The translations under genes and the position numbers were made by a program. The notes beneath the pieces are model-generated. The model was not told the DNA's origin. It searched no databases and worked only from the letters and a program-made list of their open reading frames with translations. Positions 1-7,024 of a DNA stretch of 64,000 nucleotides are shown here, in pieces (position 1 is the first letter of the stretch; each line of letters opens with the position of its first letter). Source of the stretch: a virus. Location: IMG/VR virus record IMGVR_UViG_3300021959_004274, positions 1-64,000 of that record; one strand, given 5' to 3'.

Positions 1-1
1 A

Positions 2-211
2 ATTATTAATCTTATGGGCAATAGCCATTTAATGAAAGCACTGGAAATGGATACAAAAAATAAAGTAACAACTTGGATGTTTGGAACTTATCCGCATCCT
101 ACAGACGAAATTGTTAACGGAGTTAGATTTGTAAGTAATCCTAGAGGACTAGCACACGATTTTACAAGATGGCCTAGTTATCACCCTAAACGGATTCAGG
201 TTCAATTTTAA
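2..211 (+). CDS. Metallophosphoesterase, C-terminal fragment (cut by window edge)
   Basis: Only the last 69 codons are in the window, and the frame is open to the left edge. The fragment ends in a pattern typical of calcineurin-like phosphoesterases: a hydrophobic-Trp strand and a G-x-x-x-H turn (TTWMFGTYPH), then a short strand and a terminal V-x-N-P-R-G (FVSNPRG). In the family this region supplies the last metal-ligand histidines. Phage members act as nucleotide or nucleic-acid phosphoesterases. The gene is convergent with clpS and overlaps its 3' end by 26 bp. The family call is moderate and the substrate is unknown. Confidence 0.6.
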   Translation: MINLMGNSHLMKALEMDTKNKVTTWMFGTYPHPTDEIVNGVRFVSNPRGLAHDFTRWPSYHPKRIQVQF

Positions 212-497
212 CCATTAAAGGATATCCATTTGATCTTGCTGATACAGTAACTTCAACTCCTTTTTGTTCAGCAATTTCGTAAGGTAACACAGCAACAGTA
301 GCACTTCCGTTGTTATGAATATCTAAAGTAATATGTTCGGCACCTTTAGTATCATAATCAAAATGTTCCATTAAAGTTTCAATAACAAATTCCACAGTGG
401 TTTTTTCGTCATTGACATAAATGACTCTATACATAGGTGGTTCAGCTATCTGAAAGTCAGGTTTAATTTTGTCTTTAATTTCTACTTGTGTTCCCAT
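186..497 (-). CDS. clpS: ClpS-like N-degron adaptor
   Basis: 103 residues, the usual ClpS length. ClpS delivers N-end-rule substrates (N-terminal Leu, Phe, Tyr, Trp) to a Clp AAA+ unfoldase, normally ClpA. The fold signature is complete: a Y-R-V-I-Y-V-N-D strand (residues 23-30) holding the N/D pair that binds the substrate alpha-amine, the T-T-V-E-F-V helix start (33-38), and H61 in I-H-N-N-G matching the conserved pocket histidine. The gatekeeper after T-T is V35, where E. coli has Met40, so residue preference may differ. A flexible N-terminal extension precedes the core. A terminator separates it from hsp20, and a phage clpX lies 0.9 kb upstream on the same strand. Confidence 0.88.
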   Translation of the reverse strand: MGTQVEIKDKIKPDFQIAEPPMYRVIYVNDEKTTVEFVIETLMEHFDYDTKGAEHITLDIHNNGSATVAVLPYEIAEQKGVEVTVSARSNGYPLMVKIEPESV

Positions 498-528
498 TAT
501 TATCCTTCTTTGTTATGATTAAAATAGT

Positions 529-552
529 AGGGGACTAAAATACTAGTCCCCT
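529..552 (-). terminator. Rho-independent terminator between hsp20 and clpS
   Basis: Perfect 9-bp stem AGGGGACTA / TAGTCCCCT with a 6-nt loop. The minus-strand continuation is ACTATTTT and the plus-strand continuation is TTTCTATTATTT, so it could act in either direction. Its position after the hsp20 stop favours minus-strand use. Confidence 0.7.
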
Positions 553-587
553 TTCTATTATTTACTACCTAGTATATTATAATTATA

Positions 588-1025
588 TTATGACTTATAG
601 GTAATTGCAATACTCTTTGGCTTCATTTGTTCTGGAACTTCTCGTTCTAAATGAACAGTTAGAATACCATGCTCAACTGTAGCAGATTTAACTTCTACAT
701 ACTCAGCAAGTTGGAATGTACGTACAAACTTACGTGTACCAATGCCTTGATGTAAATAATTAACTTCTGCTTCATTATCAGCTTTTTCGCCTGTGATGAT
801 TAATTGACCGTCATTAACTTGAACGTCAATTTCACCTTCAGCAAAGCCTGCTGTAGCAACTTCAATAATGTAGTTATCGTCATCTTTTTTGATGATGTTG
901 TACGGCGGATAGTTAGTTGAAGTAGTTGCGTCAATTCGTGAAAGCATAGAATCGAATAAACGATCAATACCTACAGAATTGCGATAGAAAGGTGATAAAT
1001 CTAATGATGTTGAAAATTTTGTCAT
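588..1025 (-). CDS. hsp20: Small heat shock protein, Hsp20/IbpA type
   Basis: 145-residue sHSP. It has a short N-terminal arm with a Phe/Leu-rich IDRLFDSML helix, an alpha-crystallin domain of about residues 40-132 beginning YPPYNIIKKDDDNY, the A-G-F loop, the G-x-L-x-I/V strands (GQLIITGEK and GILTVHLER), and a C-terminal extension with the S-I-A-I stretch that docks on neighbouring subunits. sHSPs hold unfolding proteins for refolding, and homologues are common in aquatic T4-like phages. The start has a strong SD (AAGGAGA). The leader is about 80 nt and structured (separate entry). Confidence 0.95.
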   Translation of the reverse strand: MTKFSTSLDLSPFYRNSVGIDRLFDSMLSRIDATTSTNYPPYNIIKKDDDNYIIEVATAGFAEGEIDVQVNDGQLIITGEKADNEAEVNYLHQGIGTRKFVRTFQLAEYVEVKSATVEHGILTVHLEREVPEQMKPKSIAITYKS

Positions 1026-1109
1026 TTTGCTGTCTCCTTATAATAAGCAAGATTTATATTTGGGCACCATGCCCTAAAGTTGTAAGACCCTTATGGCATC
1101 TTACAAATT
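1026..1109 (-). promoter_or_regulatory. Structured hsp20 leader, candidate ROSE-like RNA thermometer
   Basis: Between a late promoter and the hsp20 ATG, the minus-strand RNA can form three elements in order. First is an 8-bp stem TTGTAAGA/TCTTACAA (1080-1087 with 1099-1106). Second is a GGGCA/TGCCC hairpin (1062-1066 with 1070-1074). Third is a TTGCT/AGCAA stem (1046-1050 with 1027-1031) that encloses the SD AAGGAGA (1033-1039). UUGCU upstream of the SD in an sHSP mRNA is the hallmark of ROSE-type thermometers. The structure is seen; the function is inferred. Confidence 0.4.
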
Positions 1110-1117
1110 TATTTATC
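1110..1117 (-). promoter_or_regulatory. T4-like late promoter element (GATAAATA) for hsp20
   Basis: Minus-strand GATAAATA, one base from the T4 late consensus TATAAATA. It lies just after the bS21 stop and about 85 nt before the hsp20 ATG. Confidence 0.5.
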
Positions 1118-1132
1118 ACAGAAGCAAGACTA

Positions 1133-1381
1133 TTAGAAAAGTTTCTTTGGTAGTTGTTGCGACGCGAGTTGTCTCTGCCAACGTTTCTTAGCGGCCGCTT
1201 TTTTGAGCTTACGCTTTTCAGTTGGTTTGATATAATACTCACGGTCACGCAAATCTTGAATCAGACCAGTGTTTGCTATCTTCTTCTTAAACTTACGTAG
1301 AGCTTTTTCAATGTTATCGTGGTCACCCAAAATAACTGTTGAACCGCCGCCACCTTTAAGTAGTGGATTATACTTTGCCAT
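1133..1381 (-). CDS. rpsU: Ribosomal protein bS21 homologue
   Basis: 82 residues, strongly basic. It carries the S21 core: the helix ALRKFKKKI, then NTGLIQDLRDREYYIKP, then a lysine-rich tail (TEKRKLKKAAAKKR). An N-terminal extension of about 20 residues with a GGGG turn precedes the core. bS21 sits near the anti-SD of 16S rRNA on the 30S subunit, and phage copies are thought to replace host bS21 and bias initiation. SD AAGGAGAC precedes the ATG. The 5' end overlaps the clpX stop by 14 bp, suggesting translational coupling. Confidence 0.9.
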   Translation of the reverse strand: MAKYNPLLKGGGGSTVILGDHDNIEKALRKFKKKIANTGLIQDLRDREYYIKPTEKRKLKKAAAKKRWQRQLASQQLPKKLF

Positions 1382-2570
1382 TTGTCTCCTTCGTTAAAAT
1401 AGTCGGTTTATTTACCTGACTACTGTCTATTATAACACTCTTTATACCTTGTTGTCTATAATTTTGGACATTATACATGTGTGGCATTAATGCCTTTTCT
1501 AACTCAGTATGTAGGCCTCTAGCACCTGTTTTAAGCGTCTTTGTGCGTTTTACGATTGCATCTACAGCATCTGATGTTATATCTAACGTTAACTTGTCTA
1601 AACCAAACAAATATTTGTATTGTTCTATTAAATTGTTTTCAACACCGCTTAACACATGTTTTAGATCATCTAATGATAGTTCTTCTAGTGCTACTGTATT
1701 TGTAAAACGTCCAATAAGTTCTGGTATAAGTCCGTATTTGTTTAAATCATCTGGGTTTACTTCTTTAAATGCTTTTGTTGTTAATTCTTTTGATATTTTA
1801 CTACCAAACCCAATTGCATTGTTTGCTGTACGTCTTTGTACAATCTTTTCTAATCCAGTAAATGCACCACCACAGACAAACAGTATGTTTGAAGTATCTA
1901 TTTCAACTACTTCGCCACTAGGATGTTTACGATTACCTGTTAAGTTAACACGACATTTTGTGCCTTCTACTAGTTTTAGTAATGCTTGTTGTACGCCTTC
2001 GCCAGATACGTCTCTAGTAATACTTGTTGATTCACTCTTACGTGCAATTTTATCTATTTCGTCAATAAAAATAATACCACGTTCTGCTTGTCTAACATCA
2101 CCTTTGGCATTGTTAAGTAGTCTTGATATTAGTGTTTCTACATCATCACCTACATATCCTGATTCTGTTAAGCTAGTAGCATCGCCAATAGCAAACGGTA
2201 CATCTAAATATTTGGCTACTGTTTTAGCAATCATTGTTTTACCACAACCAGTAGGTCCAATTAATAGTACATTGGCTTTTGCTAATTCAATTGTAGATTT
2301 ATTACCAATACGTTTATAGTGGTTTGCTACTGCTACTGATATAGCCATCTTAGCGTCAGTCTGACCAATGATATATTTGTCTAAAAATTCTTTAATGGCC
2401 ACAGGATTAAGATCAATCTCTGGACGCTCGTATGTTTCTTGATCTTCAACTAATAATTGCTGACAAAAGTCTACACATTCAGAGCATATAGCACTGGCGT
2501 CACCAACAATTAATTTTTTAACTTGATCTTTCTGTTTGCCACAAAAACTGCATTCCTGTGTGTCTGCCAT
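1368..2570 (-). CDS. clpX: ClpX, AAA+ unfoldase subunit of the Clp protease
   Basis: 400 residues, close to bacterial ClpX. ClpX unfolds tagged proteins and threads them into ClpP. Visible are the zinc-binding dimer domain with C7, C10, C29 and C32; Walker A GPTGCGKT (105-112); pore-1 loop GYVG (138-141); Walker B IIFIDEID (166-173); RKH loop (214-216) for substrate entry; the IGF loop (253-255) that docks on ClpP; and sensor-2 TGARGL (R351). Nothing essential is missing, so it should assemble with host ClpP, since no clpP is in the window. It overlaps the following bS21 start and abuts the upstream gene by one base. Confidence 0.95.
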   Translation of the reverse strand: MADTQECSFCGKQKDQVKKLIVGDASAICSECVDFCQQLLVEDQETYERPEIDLNPVAIKEFLDKYIIGQTDAKMAISVAVANHYKRIGNKSTIELAKANVLLIGPTGCGKTMIAKTVAKYLDVPFAIGDATSLTESGYVGDDVETLISRLLNNAKGDVRQAERGIIFIDEIDKIARKSESTSITRDVSGEGVQQALLKLVEGTKCRVNLTGNRKHPSGEVVEIDTSNILFVCGGAFTGLEKIVQRRTANNAIGFGSKISKELTTKAFKEVNPDDLNKYGLIPELIGRFTNTVALEELSLDDLKHVLSGVENNLIEQYKYLFGLDKLTLDITSDAVDAIVKRTKTLKTGARGLHTELEKALMPHMYNVQNYRQQGIKSVIIDSSQVNKPTILTKETNGKV

Positions 2571-3223
2571 TATTTGCCTTTCTGTAAATGTTGTGCTATT
2601 GCTTCGCGTTCATCTTCTGTTAATTGTTCTGGACTAAACTCTCCATTACTAATTAACGCAATCAAATGTTCAATGTACTCTTCATTATAAGTGTAACTGA
2701 CATTCAGTTGTTTGTCAACACGAATCCATTTCTTTTCATTCCATTTATATAATTGATGTGGAATTTGGTCTACACGTAAAAACGTATCACCTTTTTGTGG
2801 ATCACTAGGAAAGTTAGCACCAAAGCCACTTTCACGTGATGAGATATCTAGTTTATCTGCCGTGGGTAGTATTAAATCTTCCCAAGGTAAACGATCAATG
2901 TATCCTACTTGTTTTTTATACTTAATTGTTTTTAAGTTATCATCAGGATTAACTGCTTTCCAGACACGTTTTTGGTTTTCTCTGTAAAGAATTTCTTCTT
3001 TGGTTAACCCAGCATATTCATCAAAGTCGGGAATAGAAGATGATGTAACAACATTATGTTTGGGTGGCTTAGGCATTGAGTCTAAGCCTAAATCGTTGTT
3101 AAGTTGTTGTTCAACATTAACAACTTTTGGTTCAAGTAAGTCAAGTGCCTGGTCTAATCGCTTTAGAGCAACTCTATACTTGTTCCATATTGCGTCAATA
3201 GTTTTTTGACTATTCGATACCAT
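2570..3223 (-). CDS. Conserved phage protein of unknown function (I-W-x-K-Y-R N-terminal motif)
   Basis: 217 residues with no recognised domain. The N-terminus (QKTIDAIWNKYR, then A-L-K-R-L-D-Q-A-L-D) resembles the N-terminus of the next gene upstream, suggesting a shared interaction helix. The middle holds tryptophan/proline turns (PHQLYKWNEKKWIRVD, a pattern seen in phage structural and carbohydrate-binding proteins). The C-terminal helix is acidic. The start overlaps the upstream gene by 14 bp and its stop shares a base with the clpX ATG. Confidence 0.7.
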   Translation of the reverse strand: MVSNSQKTIDAIWNKYRVALKRLDQALDLLEPKVVNVEQQLNNDLGLDSMPKPPKHNVVTSSSIPDFDEYAGLTKEEILYRENQKRVWKAVNPDDNLKTIKYKKQVGYIDRLPWEDLILPTADKLDISSRESGFGANFPSDPQKGDTFLRVDQIPHQLYKWNEKKWIRVDKQLNVSYTYNEEYIEHLIALISNGEFSPEQLTEDEREAIAQHLQKGK

Positions 3224-3410
3224 GTTTGGCTAATTTTTCTTCCACACTTGCTTCAAGTGTTAAAATGTCAGAAGGTGTAGTCCAATCTACTTCTAAGTCT
3301 GATTGATTTGCTCTAAGTGCTTCATTTTCATCTAAAGCAGTTGACAATTCATTTAGGCTTTTGCGGTACTTGGACCATATATTATCTAATGCGTCTTGTG
3401 GTTTTGCCAT
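3210..3410 (-). CDS. Small protein paralogous to the N-terminus of its neighbour
   Basis: 66 residues, predicted helical and acidic. Residues 5-28 (QDALDNIWSKYRKSLNEL) match the start of the following 217-residue protein in spacing and identity (D-x-I-W-x-K-Y-R-x-x-L). This looks like a tandem duplication of one helical module. It is 1 nt downstream of the membrane coiled-coil gene. Function unknown. Confidence 0.7.
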   Translation of the reverse strand: MAKPQDALDNIWSKYRKSLNELSTALDENEALRANQSDLEVDWTTPSDILTLEASVEEKLAKHGIE

Positions 3411-3411
3411 G

Positions 3412-4611
3412 TTATTTCTCCATTTTATGTGTTACTTGGCGTTCAAGTTCTTGTATATCTTTAGGTGGTGTATCATCAATATCTACTGTTTCTCTAATGA
3501 TTTTAACCTTACCTGTTGCTATAGGTTCATTGCCAGAGGCACGTTGAAATGCGTACTGACTAGCAATTAACAATCCAACAGCAAGTGGATCAAATACAAA
3601 TATAATTAGTATAATTACCCAGGTCACTGCTTTTTCTAAAATAGTTTTATCTGTTTCACCATAAACAAATTCAGCAATATATTTAATAGGACCAACTTCT
3701 GCTTCTAGTTTTCTGTATTCTTTCTCAAATACCAACTTGTCCTCTCTAACTAAATCCATTGCTTTTGTTTCTGCATCAATTTCTTTTTCAAGTTCTTTGA
3801 TACGCTTGTCAGCATTGGCGGCTTTTGATGTGGAGCCTTTACGTGCTTCACCAATACGTTTGTTTAACGTATTAAGTTCTTTTGCGTGTTTCTTGTCAAT
3901 GGCCGCTAGTTTTTTATCACGGTCTGAACGAGCAACACTGGATTCATTTTGCTCTGTTTGTTTTGCCTTGGCAACTTCTTTGTTATATTTTTCCTCACCG
4001 CCCCAATCTTCTAATAATGGTTTGGCCGCGGCAATTTCTTTATCGCGTCTATCTTGTGCTGTTGCTATACGTTTGTCTGCTTCTGCTCTAATAACATCTT
4101 TTTCACTTTTAATAACTGCTCTAAGTTCTTTAAGTGCTTCGTTGTCTTGTTCTAACAGTGCAGAGTCTGTGGATGCGTTACCTGTTTTTAGTAAACGATC
4201 TATTTCTTGTTGCCAACGATCAATCTTTACTTGTCCACGTGTAAGTTTTTCCTCAATGGCTTCTACCTGTGCTGTGGCTTCTCCACTAAGTGCTGTTTGT
4301 TCAATGTGTGCTTTAGATAAGAAACCAAAAATACCCATTGATGTTATGAACATTAAGAATACTACTGCAACTGCTAAGTAGTTTTTGAGCCAGAGTGTTG
4401 TATTGTACCAGTAACGGTGTAAGTACACTGCTGTAACTAATTTACCAACCTCTAAAACAATCCCCATTATAATAATAGCCGTAGCCGAGGCGGCAAAAAT
4501 AGCAACAAGACCTGCCACTGAATACCATACAGCAACCACTGAAATACTCAACCCTGATATCATTGTTATCCAAGGTAGGATATATTTGTCGCTGATAGTT
4601 AAATTTCTCAT
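3412..4611 (-). CDS. Membrane protein with long internal coiled coil
   Basis: About 399 residues. Three hydrophobic segments lie at the N-terminus (about residues 12-35, 38-58, 77-100). Then comes a highly charged coiled coil of about 200 residues (Lys/Glu/Ala-rich with heptad spacing), and a last TM segment (VTWVIILIIFVFDPLAVGLLIASQYAF). The architecture resembles DUF4407-type inner-membrane proteins. A late element lies 7 nt before the ATG at 4611 with no SD; a GTG at 4617 is the alternative start. Possible roles include an envelope scaffold or superinfection exclusion, but nothing in the sequence decides. Confidence 0.7.
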   Translation of the reverse strand: MRNLTISDKYILPWITMISGLSISVVAVWYSVAGLVAIFAASATAIIIMGIVLEVGKLVTAVYLHRYWYNTTLWLKNYLAVAVVFLMFITSMGIFGFLSKAHIEQTALSGEATAQVEAIEEKLTRGQVKIDRWQQEIDRLLKTGNASTDSALLEQDNEALKELRAVIKSEKDVIRAEADKRIATAQDRRDKEIAAAKPLLEDWGGEEKYNKEVAKAKQTEQNESSVARSDRDKKLAAIDKKHAKELNTLNKRIGEARKGSTSKAANADKRIKELEKEIDAETKAMDLVREDKLVFEKEYRKLEAEVGPIKYIAEFVYGETDKTILEKAVTWVIILIIFVFDPLAVGLLIASQYAFQRASGNEPIATGKVKIIRETVDIDDTPPKDIQELERQVTHKMEK

Positions 4612-4618
4612 AGTCACG

Positions 4619-4626
4619 TATTTATC
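4619..4626 (-). promoter_or_regulatory. T4-like late promoter element (GATAAATA)
   Basis: GATAAATAC on the minus strand, 7 nt before the ATG at 4611. There is no SD between the element and the start, so the transcript would be leaderless or nearly so. Confidence 0.5.
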
Positions 4627-4635
4627 GTATTTTGA

Positions 4636-4887
4636 CTACTTTTTATCGTCTTTGAGAATATCAAAGGTTATATCCTTTGCTCTCTCAGCTATTTCTTCAT
4701 CTTCTGCTAGTTTGATTAGAGGAATAATACGATCAAGTAACACAATTAACTGCTCTTTGCCGTCTTCTGTGATATGATTAAAATGGTCTGATATGCCACG
4801 ATAATAAAACGTACGGTCGCTAGTAAGCTCATTGATTGTGCCATACAGCATATCTTTAATTGCTTGTTTATTATATTTTTTATCCAT
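4636..4887 (-). CDS. Small conserved hypothetical protein
   Basis: 83 residues, charged and helical (M-D-K-K-Y-N-K start, E-D-E-E-I-A-E-R-A-K helix). No recognised domain. It has its own consensus sigma70 promoter (4893-4921) immediately before the ATG, marking it as an early gene. Early small proteins of T4-like phages often act on host machinery, but no target can be named. Confidence 0.7.
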   Translation of the reverse strand: MDKKYNKQAIKDMLYGTINELTSDRTFYYRGISDHFNHITEDGKEQLIVLLDRIIPLIKLAEDEEIAERAKDITFDILKDDKK

Positions 4888-4892
4888 AATAA

Positions 4893-4921
4893 ATTATACT
4901 ATAGATAAAACTAATAGTCAA
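4893..4921 (-). promoter_or_regulatory. Sigma70 promoter, TTGACT-N17-TATAAT
   Basis: Minus-strand -35 TTGACT (4916-4921) and -10 TATAAT (4893-4898) with a 17-nt spacer, ending 5 nt before the ATG at 4887. Confidence 0.8.
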
Positions 4922-4924
4922 AAG

Positions 4925-5620
4925 TTATTTTGCCGTTTTCTCTTGGGCAATTAAGTCTTGAAGATATGTAGGGTTCATTTCAAATATTTTTGTATCAACA
5001 GAACCTTTGTTACCTGCTAGTCTATAGTTTACACTATGTTCCATAGTACAATCATATCTTGGAAAGTGCTGTTGTAATGCACCATAAAATTGTCTGTCGG
5101 CTCCCCATTGACCATACCAAAATCCGCCAACAGCCGCGGCTACATTTTGACGTACAGCAAAACAGGAAGTGTCAATGTGATGTAGGTCTGGATTGTGAGC
5201 ACAGGACCATTTACCTAAACTTTCTGCATTGTCCTGCATTAAGAACTCACCTTGTTCATCACAGATGTTACGCAAGGAATAACACCATTCATTGCCATCT
5301 TCTAGTGTTTTAACAATAGCTTCACAGTGATTTGGTTCTAACCAATTGTCTTCATCTAAATAACAGATAACATCAGCGTTGACCAAATATCCAGCGGCCG
5401 CATAAACACGATGTCCGTACCAACCGTCAGCACCTACATTGTCATCCAACAGAATATATCTAGTGTGCTTGTAATAAAGCATATAGTTTGGTATCTTAAC
5501 GTCATTGCCGTCTGCTACCAGATAGTGTACAACATTTTCATAGGTCTGTTGACGTACTGAATGTACGCATTGTTCTAGATGTTTAGAGTTTCTAGTAGGT
5601 GTAACTATTGCTATCTTCAT
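4925..5620 (-). CDS. Family 2 glycosyltransferase (GT-A)
   Basis: 231 residues. The N-terminal nucleotide-binding strand is MKIAIVTPTRNS followed by H-L-E-Q-C-V-H-S-V-R-Q-Q-T, the standard GT2 opening. The acidic metal-binding motif is YLDEDN, in the DxD position. Downstream His/Asp residues (HHIDTSCFAVRQ, GADRQF) are typical of the acceptor half. It would transfer a sugar from a nucleotide-sugar donor in the cytoplasm; phage members modify host surface glycans, virion proteins or DNA. It lies 4 nt downstream of the lipoprotein gene. Confidence 0.85.
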   Translation of the reverse strand: MKIAIVTPTRNSKHLEQCVHSVRQQTYENVVHYLVADGNDVKIPNYMLYYKHTRYILLDDNVGADGWYGHRVYAAAGYLVNADVICYLDEDNWLEPNHCEAIVKTLEDGNEWCYSLRNICDEQGEFLMQDNAESLGKWSCAHNPDLHHIDTSCFAVRQNVAAAVGGFWYGQWGADRQFYGALQQHFPRYDCTMEHSVNYRLAGNKGSVDTKIFEMNPTYLQDLIAQEKTAK

Positions 5621-5624
5621 ACTG

Positions 5625-6206
5625 TTACTTATTGTTTACCAAGTCTTGGCGGAGTTTTATTAATAGTTTGGTGGTTTCAGGACCTATATAGCCAACAGGG
5701 TTTAGGCCATGTTCTTCTTGATATTGTTTAATCTCTTCCTCAGTTTTAGGAAATTGATCATAGATATCTGGATCCCACTCTTTAAGACCGTGTTCATAGT
5801 TCCAAAATGCTTGTCTAGTTAATGGTCCCATCTTACCATTTACAGGACGTATGCCTTCTATAATTTGGAATACTTTTATTTTATCTTTGGTATCAATAAT
5901 AGGTAACCATATTTGACAGTAGCCGCCTTCGCTTTTTATTTTACGTACAAGTCTGCAGTCTTTGCCTGTCAGTCTACTAACAAAATGATCTGTTAAAGTT
6001 TTACCTGTTTTTTGATAAGCAACAGCATCTCCTGCTGATTTTGCTAGATCAACTGCTTCTGCTATTTCTAATGCTGATGTTGCTCCTGATGCGGCAGTGG
6101 CCGCAGTGGCGGCTTCACCTATACCAAGTAACTTAACTATACCAACTGCACAGCCTTGTAATAATAAAATTAATATAACAACTGTAAATTTACTGATCCG
6201 AAGCAT
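5625..6206 (-). CDS. Lipoprotein with peptidoglycan-binding-like repeats
   Basis: 193 residues. The signal peptide (ISKFTVVILILLLQGC) has an L-L-Q-G-C lipobox, so Cys19 is probably lipidated. Two C-terminal motifs, G-K-M-G-P-L-T-R-Q-A-F-W and G-Y-I-G-P-E-T-T-K-L-L, are the repeat core of PGRP-type peptidoglycan-binding domains. The middle is Ala-rich and helical. Likely an envelope-anchored protein exposed to the periplasm, perhaps in lysis or exclusion. It overlaps the upstream membrane protein by 17 bp. Confidence 0.75.
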   Translation of the reverse strand: MLRISKFTVVILILLLQGCAVGIVKLLGIGEAATAATAASGATSALEIAEAVDLAKSAGDAVAYQKTGKTLTDHFVSRLTGKDCRLVRKIKSEGGYCQIWLPIIDTKDKIKVFQIIEGIRPVNGKMGPLTRQAFWNYEHGLKEWDPDIYDQFPKTEEEIKQYQEEHGLNPVGYIGPETTKLLIKLRQDLVNNK

Positions 6207-6504
6207 AGGTTTTATTCGGGTCTATGGTCCAGTTACAGGTTCTTATACCAATTTCATATATGGCCTCGTATGCTTCTTCATCGCCCTCTGTTGTGCGTAG
6301 AGCCTCGGCCAATAGTTTACAGCCTTGCTTTTTTTCACCCTTGCTTAAAAAGTATATGGCTCTGTCATATATTACCTGTGTTGAGTCTTTTGGGTAAGCA
6401 CCGTGCAATTGATGAACAGTACCTAATAGAACGGCTATAATTGTTATTCCACTAATTAAAAGTAATCTATTATAACCAAAATATATTTGTTGTAAGTCTT
6501 TCAT
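6190..6504 (-). CDS. Small membrane-anchored TPR-like protein
   Basis: 104 residues with one TM segment near the N-terminus (LLLISGITIIAVLLGTVHQL). A soluble part follows with A-I-Y-F-L-S-K-G-E-K-K-Q-G-C-K-L-L-A-E-A-L, which has the spacing of a tetratricopeptide helix pair. Probably faces the periplasm with the adjacent lipoprotein. No specific family recognised. Confidence 0.65.
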   Translation of the reverse strand: MKDLQQIYFGYNRLLLISGITIIAVLLGTVHQLHGAYPKDSTQVIYDRAIYFLSKGEKKQGCKLLAEALRTTEGDEEAYEAIYEIGIRTCNWTIDPNKTYASDQ

Positions 6505-6938
6505 TATCCTCTTCTCATTTTTGCCAAATCTTCAGCATCAGATTGCTTGAAGACTGGAATGGCATTTGACTTATGTAATTGCCCAATGCCTAACAGGTTC
6601 TCGCCTGTGTATTTTTGTGTTTCTTTTTTAGTAGCAACACCTATTCCGTTATCTAGACTAGGAATATGTTTAGTAGTTTGTCTATGTGGCGGCAATGACA
6701 AGTAGTTAGGATCTAACGTTCCTTGTTCACTAGGATGTACTTTTCTTTTTGTTACTCTACCACAACGTATATCTACATATTCATCAAACGTAACTTTAGG
6801 TTCTCCATTACGTTTACGTTTTTTATTGTAATGGAACATATCCATTTCTAACTGAGCTCGTTTGGCCTTAGTTAGTTTAAGTTTGTATTTAGTAGTTCTG
6901 GTTGTGGTTAATGCTGGGCCTACTAGGTGCATACTCAT
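6504..6938 (-). CDS. Conserved T4-like phage protein of unknown function
   Basis: 144 residues, basic and without TM segments. The C-terminus (Y-T-G-E-N-L-L-G-I-G-Q-L-H-K-S-N-A-I-P-V-F, then A-K-M-R-R) is a signature I recall in many marine T4-like genomes, always unassigned. The Lys/Arg content suggests nucleic-acid contact. Its ATG overlaps the stop of a 29-codon membrane peptide as ATGA. Confidence 0.75.
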   Translation of the reverse strand: MSMHLVGPALTTTRTTKYKLKLTKAKRAQLEMDMFHYNKKRKRNGEPKVTFDEYVDIRCGRVTKRKVHPSEQGTLDPNYLSLPPHRQTTKHIPSLDNGIGVATKKETQKYTGENLLGIGQLHKSNAIPVFKQSDAEDLAKMRRG

Positions 6939-7024
6939 GACGGTATATTCTGTAAAATTTTAAATACAAAATAAAAACAAATTGTAGCTATCGCAACTGC
7001 ACTCCAAAATTCAATATTTTTCAA
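6935..7024 (-). CDS. 29-residue membrane micropeptide with TTG start
   Basis: TTG-initiated ORF of 29 codons that is almost entirely one TM helix (W-S-A-V-A-I-A-T-I-C-F-Y-F-V-F). The TTG overlaps the upstream TGA, its own TGA overlaps the next ATG, and GGGAG lies 9 nt upstream. It exactly fills an otherwise empty gap in a tightly coupled operon, which is the main reason to believe it. No function can be assigned. Confidence 0.5.
   Translation of the reverse strand: MKNIEFWSAVAIATICFYFVFKILQNIPS

Noticed and set aside
1026-1132. The 8-bp hairpin at 1080-1106 as a Rho-independent terminator of bS21
   Set aside because: No T-run follows on the minus strand; it fits better as part of the hsp20 leader, although attenuation is not excluded.
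1054-1248. Minus-strand ORF overlapping bS21
   Set aside because: A shadow of the bS21 gene with no SD and a composition typical of an alternative frame of a Lys-rich gene.
1477-2319. Long plus-strand ORF of 280 codons antisense to clpX
   Set aside because: Low-complexity Ser/Leu-rich shadow that ends within clpX; clpX itself is conserved over the full length.
3737-4381. Plus-strand ORF of 214 codons antisense to the coiled-coil membrane gene
   Set aside because: Follows from the Lys/Glu/Ala repeats of the coiled coil read backwards, giving Ser/Leu/Phe-rich nonsense.
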